From Candidatus Moraniibacteriota bacterium (lineage in GTDB: Bacteria > Patescibacteriota > Minisyncoccia > Moranbacterales > GCA-2747515): a stretch of 6,601 bases of DNA. Shown piece by piece: positions 5,459 to 6,601 of this stretch; within the stretch, counting starts at the first letter, position 1, and every line of letters begins with the position of its first letter. The stretch lies in the NCBI GenBank assembly GCA_027016355.1, contig JALWAF010000151.1:1-6601 (forward strand), read 5' to 3'. The notes under the pieces were generated by a model. The model saw only the letters and a list, made by a program, of their open reading frames with translations, was not told where the DNA came from and ran no database searches. Position numbers and translations under genes: made by a program.

Positions 5459-5752
5459 TAAACCATATCCAAACTATTTTCTATTCTTTTTTTTAAAAAT
5501 TTTAAAGCATTACCTTTGTATTTTAATTGTTTCTCTCTCATTCTAGCATCTTTTTCTGACAGAAAAGCTTCGTAATAAACCAAAATCAATGGTCTATAAT
5601 ATTTTGTTGATTGCACATTACCCTTCAAGTGGCACTTGTATCTATTTTTCAAATCAACAGTGGAGCCAGTATAGTGCCAATTGTCAACTTTTTTACTTTT
5701 TAATAAATAAACATAAAACATGGTATTATTTTTATCCTCTAAAAGTGCTTGG
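5447..5752 (-). mobile_element. 306-bp GIY-YIG element with terminal inverted repeats
   Basis: The element is bounded by perfect 12-bp inverted repeats (CCAAGCACTTTT at 5447-5458, complement at 5741-5752) and flanked by direct TAAA copies at 5443-5446 and 5753-5756. Almost all of it is one reading frame for an 87-residue GIY-YIG protein (ATG 5721-5719, stop 5460-5458). Deleting it with one TAAA restores an uninterrupted Xer gene with a canonical tail, so the boundaries are set by three independent signs. There is no room for a DDE transposase. It either moves using a transposase supplied elsewhere or the GIY-YIG nuclease itself takes part. I know of no named element with this structure. Confidence 0.82.
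5458..5721 (-). CDS. GIY-YIG nuclease carried by the element (internal start of the fusion gene)
   Basis: From the ATG at 5721 the frame encodes 87 residues matching the small stand-alone GIY-YIG family in length and pattern. FYVYLL takes the GIY place, HYTGST the YIG place, then DLKNRYKCH with the conserved Arg, STKYYRP, and LVYYEAF with the likely metal-binding Glu. The helical end is EKDARMREKQLKYKGNALKFLKKRI. GIY-YIG domains cleave DNA using one metal ion. It is in frame with the recombinase upstream, so it is made as a fusion, but the ATG preceded by AGAGG (5740-5736, 14 nt away) may also allow separate translation. Before insertion here it was presumably an independent gene inside its element. 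All core residues seem intact, so it is likely active; its target is unknown. Confidence 0.75.
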   Translation of the reverse strand: MFYVYLLKSKKVDNWHYTGSTVDLKNRYKCHLKGNVQSTKYYRPLILVYYEAFLSEKDARMREKQLKYKGNALKFLKKRIENSLDMV

Positions 5753-6495
5753 TAAATTTGAGTAGTACGGATATTTGAATGCCCAAGCAATTCTTGCACA
5801 TACCGAACATCAGTTCCGTTTTCCAATAAATGTGTAGCAAAAGAATGTCGTAAAGAATGAAATGTTGCATTTTTTGCTATACCTGTTTTTACTAAAGCTT
5901 TTTTGAAAACTGATTGAAATGATCTTGTAGTTAATTTACTTCCACGACTTGAACTAAATACAAAATCATTACCATCTTTACCTGCTATTAAATTCTGAAA
6001 GTCTGCTTTAAGTTTTAGAGGAAATATTGTTATTCTATCTTTTTTGCCTTTTGCATTTTTAATGTGAATAGTTAATTCTTCTAAATTTATATCTCCAACT
6101 TTTAAATTTTGAATTTCACTAATACGCAAACCTCCAGCATATGCCAGAGACACGGCCAAATAGTGCTTCTGATTTTTTATATTATTCAAAATTTGTCCAA
6201 TCTCTTCTCTTGTTAACACTACTGGCAATTTTTTATTTCTTTTAGCAAATTTTAAATCAATTTTTTCATCATCTTTTAAAACTTCTTTATAAAAAAATTT
6301 AACAGAATTTAATGCCAAATTAACAGTCTGAGGGGAATTGCCTTTATCAACTTTATATAATAAAAAACTTTCAATTGCTTCTTTTTTATTTTTTAATTTT
6401 TTTTCTTTAGCAAAAACTAAATATTGTTCAATATACAACAAATAGGATTTTCTAGTTTTGGCAGAATAATTCCTCAATTTCAATACATTGTACAT
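5458..6495 (-). CDS. Xer-type tyrosine recombinase fused to GIY-YIG nuclease by insertion
   Basis: The 345-residue product has three parts. Residues 1-75 form the SAM-like core-binding domain (NYSAKTRKSYLLYIEQYL). Residues 90-248 form the tyrosine-recombinase catalytic domain with R124 (GGLRISEI), K149, H213 and R216 (HSLRH), H239 (LLGHS) and nucleophile Y248 (TTQIY), so all six catalytic positions are present. Residues 249-258 are translated from the element end, and 259-345 are the GIY-YIG domain. The usual helical tail after the tyrosine, which packs onto a neighbouring subunit in Xer complexes, has been replaced. Recombination may therefore be impaired or changed even though the active site is complete. 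The N-terminus seems some residues shorter than usual, and the ATG directly follows the TGA of an IS30 transposase in the same frame. Chromosome-dimer resolution versus an integrase role cannot be told apart. Confidence 0.88.
   Translation of the reverse strand: MYNVLKLRNYSAKTRKSYLLYIEQYLVFAKEKKLKNKKEAIESFLLYKVDKGNSPQTVNLALNSVKFFYKEVLKDDEKIDLKFAKRNKKLPVVLTREEIGQILNNIKNQKHYLAVSLAYAGGLRISEIQNLKVGDINLEELTIHIKNAKGKKDRITIFPLKLKADFQNLIAGKDGNDFVFSSSRGSKLTTRSFQSVFKKALVKTGIAKNATFHSLRHSFATHLLENGTDVRYVQELLGHSNIRTTQIYQALLEDKNNTMFYVYLLKSKKVDNWHYTGSTVDLKNRYKCHLKGNVQSTKYYRPLILVYYEAFLSEKDARMREKQLKYKGNALKFLKKRIENSLDMV
5741..5756. repeat. Element end B: terminal inverted repeat plus TAAA target duplication
   Basis: AAAAGTGCTTGG (5741-5752) is the perfect complement of end A and is followed by the second TAAA (5753-5756). 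On the minus strand the last element base completes codon 248 as TAC, keeping the catalytic tyrosine; the ancestral codon would be TAT. Confidence 0.8.
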
Positions 6496-6601
6496 TCAAG
6501 GAAATAATGCAACACCAGTCTCTTGATAAAACACCTCAGCAGGGGTCAATCCTCCAAAACGTTTACGTGGACGTGTATTAATTAAATATTCAACTCTAGA
6601 T
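6496..6601 (-). CDS. IS30-family transposase, C-terminal end (partial)
   Basis: The minus-strand frame entering at 6600 gives 34 residues, including VEYLINTRPRKRFGGLTPAEV and ending GVALFP, then TGA at 6498-6496. The NxRPRKRxxxxTPxEVF block and a hydrophobic end with VAL are the usual C-terminus of IS30-family DDE transposases, just past the catalytic glutamate. The rest lies outside the window. The stop codon is followed with no gap by the ATG of the recombinase in the same frame. The IS terminal repeat should therefore lie at or just beyond this junction, and may supply the first codons of the recombinase. Confidence 0.82.
   Translation of the reverse strand, partial: SRVEYLINTRPRKRFGGLTPAEVFYQETGVALFP

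Noticed and set aside
5447..5752. A group I intron or intein carrying a GIY-YIG homing endonuclease
   Set aside because: The segment is only 306 bp, shows no intron core or splice motifs, ends in a stop codon rather than resuming the host frame, and has inverted repeats with a target duplication.
5458..6495. An ancient, selected Xer::GIY-YIG domain fusion
   Set aside because: The inverted repeats, TAAA duplication and intact stranded Xer tail show that the fusion arose by a discrete, probably recent, insertion.
6496..6498. TGA read as glycine (genetic code 25), which would fuse the transposase and recombinase
   Set aside because: No gene in the window contains an in-frame TGA, and TGA ends both arsR (with an ATGA overlap) and the transposase at sensible places.

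Overview
The window is very AT-rich, uses the standard bacterial code and shows almost no Shine-Dalgarno sequences. It also carries a stand-alone-type GIY-YIG nuclease, an IS30-type transposase end, an RlpA/G5/DUF348 surface protein and short GC-rich palindromic repeats. Together these suggest a bacterium of the Candidate Phyla Radiation (Patescibacteria). That placement is inferred from gene style; no marker gene is present.

Positions 1-3687 (minus strand) hold an ArsR-controlled detoxification or thiol-redox locus in two transcription units. Unit one is arsR (650-973), a CPSC thioredoxin-like protein (414-653) and a TauE/SafE-type membrane protein cut by the window start (1-395). Unit two is a two-gene DUF318/ArsP-type permease (3245-3655 and 2723-3238) followed by a dihydrolipoamide-dehydrogenase-like flavoprotein (1224-2687). 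The same 26-bp palindrome (11-bp arms, 4-bp centre) lies ahead of both units at 983-1008 and 3662-3687. In both it overlaps a -10 box, TAACAT, placed exactly 17 bp from a TTGACA/TTGACG -35. The ArsR protein probably represses both units and releases them on binding a thiophilic metal or metalloid. A small inverted pair of palindromic repeats (1104-1192) separates the units. A His-rich membrane protein of unknown function (3755-4366, plus strand) diverges from unit two.

Positions 4377-4424 hold a palindrome nested inside another palindrome between convergent genes; it supplies the stop codon of the next gene. Positions 4421-5389 (minus) encode a membrane-anchored cell-wall protein with DUF348, G5 and RlpA domains.

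Positions 5394-6495 hold the most interesting structure. A Xer-type tyrosine recombinase gene is interrupted immediately after its catalytic tyrosine by a 306-bp element (5447-5752). The element has 12-bp perfect terminal inverted repeats (CCAAGCACTTTT), is flanked by a TAAA direct repeat, and consists almost entirely of a GIY-YIG nuclease reading frame. Removing the element plus one TAAA copy restores a typical Xer C-terminus (TQVTNPKLKNIKSPF, stop), which still lies stranded at 5394-5446. The present gene therefore encodes an accidental in-frame Xer::GIY-YIG fusion, and the small element looks like an undescribed type of mobile GIY-YIG cassette. The right edge (6496-6601) is the C-terminus of an IS30-family transposase whose stop codon directly abuts the recombinase start in the same frame.
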